Origin: Maritalea myrionectae DSM 19524
Lineage (GTDB): Bacteria > Pseudomonadota > Alphaproteobacteria > Rhizobiales > Devosiaceae
Assembly (NCBI RefSeq): GCF_000423365.1
Contig: NZ_AUHV01000002.1
Location: 853,270 to 917,269 of the forward strand
Direction: 5' to 3'
Length of the DNA: 64,000 bases
Positions 63,917 through 64,000 of this stretch are shown here, in pieces. The position numbers and the translations under genes were made by a program. Every line of letters begins with the position of its first letter. The stretch's first letter is position 1. A model generated the notes under the pieces. The model was not told where the DNA came from, did not search any database, and worked only from the letters and a program-made list of their open reading frames with translations.

Positions 63917-63942
63917 CGGCCCTGCACAAAGGCGCAGGGCCG
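63917..63942 (-). terminator. Intercistronic hairpin between binding-protein and permease genes
   Basis: CGGCCCTGC (63917-63925) and GCAGGGCCG (63934-63942) form a perfect 9-base stem with an 8-base loop, between the end of the binding-protein gene and the permease start. There is no long T tract, so it more likely protects the upstream message or gives partial termination. Confidence 0.65.
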
Positions 63943-63959
63943 CAATTTATAGCCTAAGA

Positions 63960-64000
63960 TTAAAGGCCGAGTGCTGATTTCACAGCAGGCAACGCTTCGC
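63960..64000 (-). CDS. C-terminal end of a substrate-binding protein, probably ChoX type (partial)
   Basis: The minus-strand frame from the window edge reads EALPAVKSALGL then a stop at 63960-63962. Position, directly upstream of the permease behind a hairpin, and the KSALGL-type end suit the periplasmic binding protein of a choXWV operon. Only twelve residues are visible, so the call rests on context. Confidence 0.55.
   Translation of the reverse strand, partial: EALPAVKSALGL

Overview
The window reads as a chromosomal segment of an alphaproteobacterium, probably in the Hyphomicrobiales. This is inferred from gene content and gene order: paaABCDE with PaaX, a fused indolepyruvate oxidoreductase beside an Lrp-type regulator, cobW-cobN-cobO behind a cobalamin riboswitch, TAT-exported NosZ in a nosRZDFYLX cluster, TRAP transporters, and choline-type ABC genes. 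GC is moderate. The genus cannot be fixed from the sequence. No rRNA, tRNA, CRISPR array, transposase or phage gene was recognised.

Region 1 (1-15765) is aromatic catabolism: the end of a cytochrome P450, paaZ, paaX, paaI and the paaABCDE epoxidase operon with a visible promoter/operator and terminator. It is followed by a small P-loop kinase-like gene, the fused 2-oxoacid (indolepyruvate) oxidoreductase with a divergent Lrp/AsnC regulator, two acetyltransferases, a rhodanese and an ornithine-cyclodeaminase-like gene. The oxidoreductase could make phenylacetyl-CoA from phenylpyruvate and feed the Paa pathway. Short palindromic repeats cluster in the gaps.

Region 2 (15766-32225) is organised around cobalamin and dehalogenation: cobO-cobN-cobW under a cobalamin riboswitch, mnmD, a TRAP transporter, and a MarR regulator with a long inverted repeat between it and the TRAP genes. 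Next come a threonine aldolase and a 1071-residue self-sufficient, cytoplasmic, cobalamin-dependent reductive dehalogenase fused to a flavin/[2Fe-2S] reductase. Convergent to it is a CbiM-like cobalt transporter gene with its own cobalamin riboswitch. The dehalogenase is the most exciting item: the active-site Ser, Tyr, Lys and Arg fall at the same spacing as recalled for NpRdhA, the ortho-halophenol dehalogenase of Nitratireductor pacificus.

Region 3 (32287-44774) is cell-wall amino-sugar salvage: IclR regulator, a dipeptide/oligopeptide-type binding protein, a BadF-type sugar kinase, murQ, a divergent RpiR/MurR-like regulator, a CUT1 sugar ABC transporter and a cytoplasmic serine beta-lactamase-fold hydrolase. 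Copies of one 15-bp palindrome lie in the two promoter regions, which predicts a single regulon for N-acetylmuramate (or a related sugar) import, phosphorylation and lactyl-ether cleavage. A divergent Nramp-fold transporter lacking the family's metal-binding motifs ends this region.

Region 4 (44917-53969) is a complete nosRZDFYLX nitrous-oxide reductase operon, preceded by a small Cys-rich membrane-associated protein and an FNR/NnrR-type box. Region 5 (54060-61971) holds a divergent response regulator, a large MASE1/CHASE-like/PAS histidine kinase, a response regulator, an Hpt-REC-REC protein, a HEAT-repeat membrane protein and a processive-type GT2 glycosyltransferase, suggesting a phosphorelay controlling an unknown polysaccharide. 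Region 6 (62020-64000) is the 3' part of a choXWV-type quaternary-amine uptake operon.
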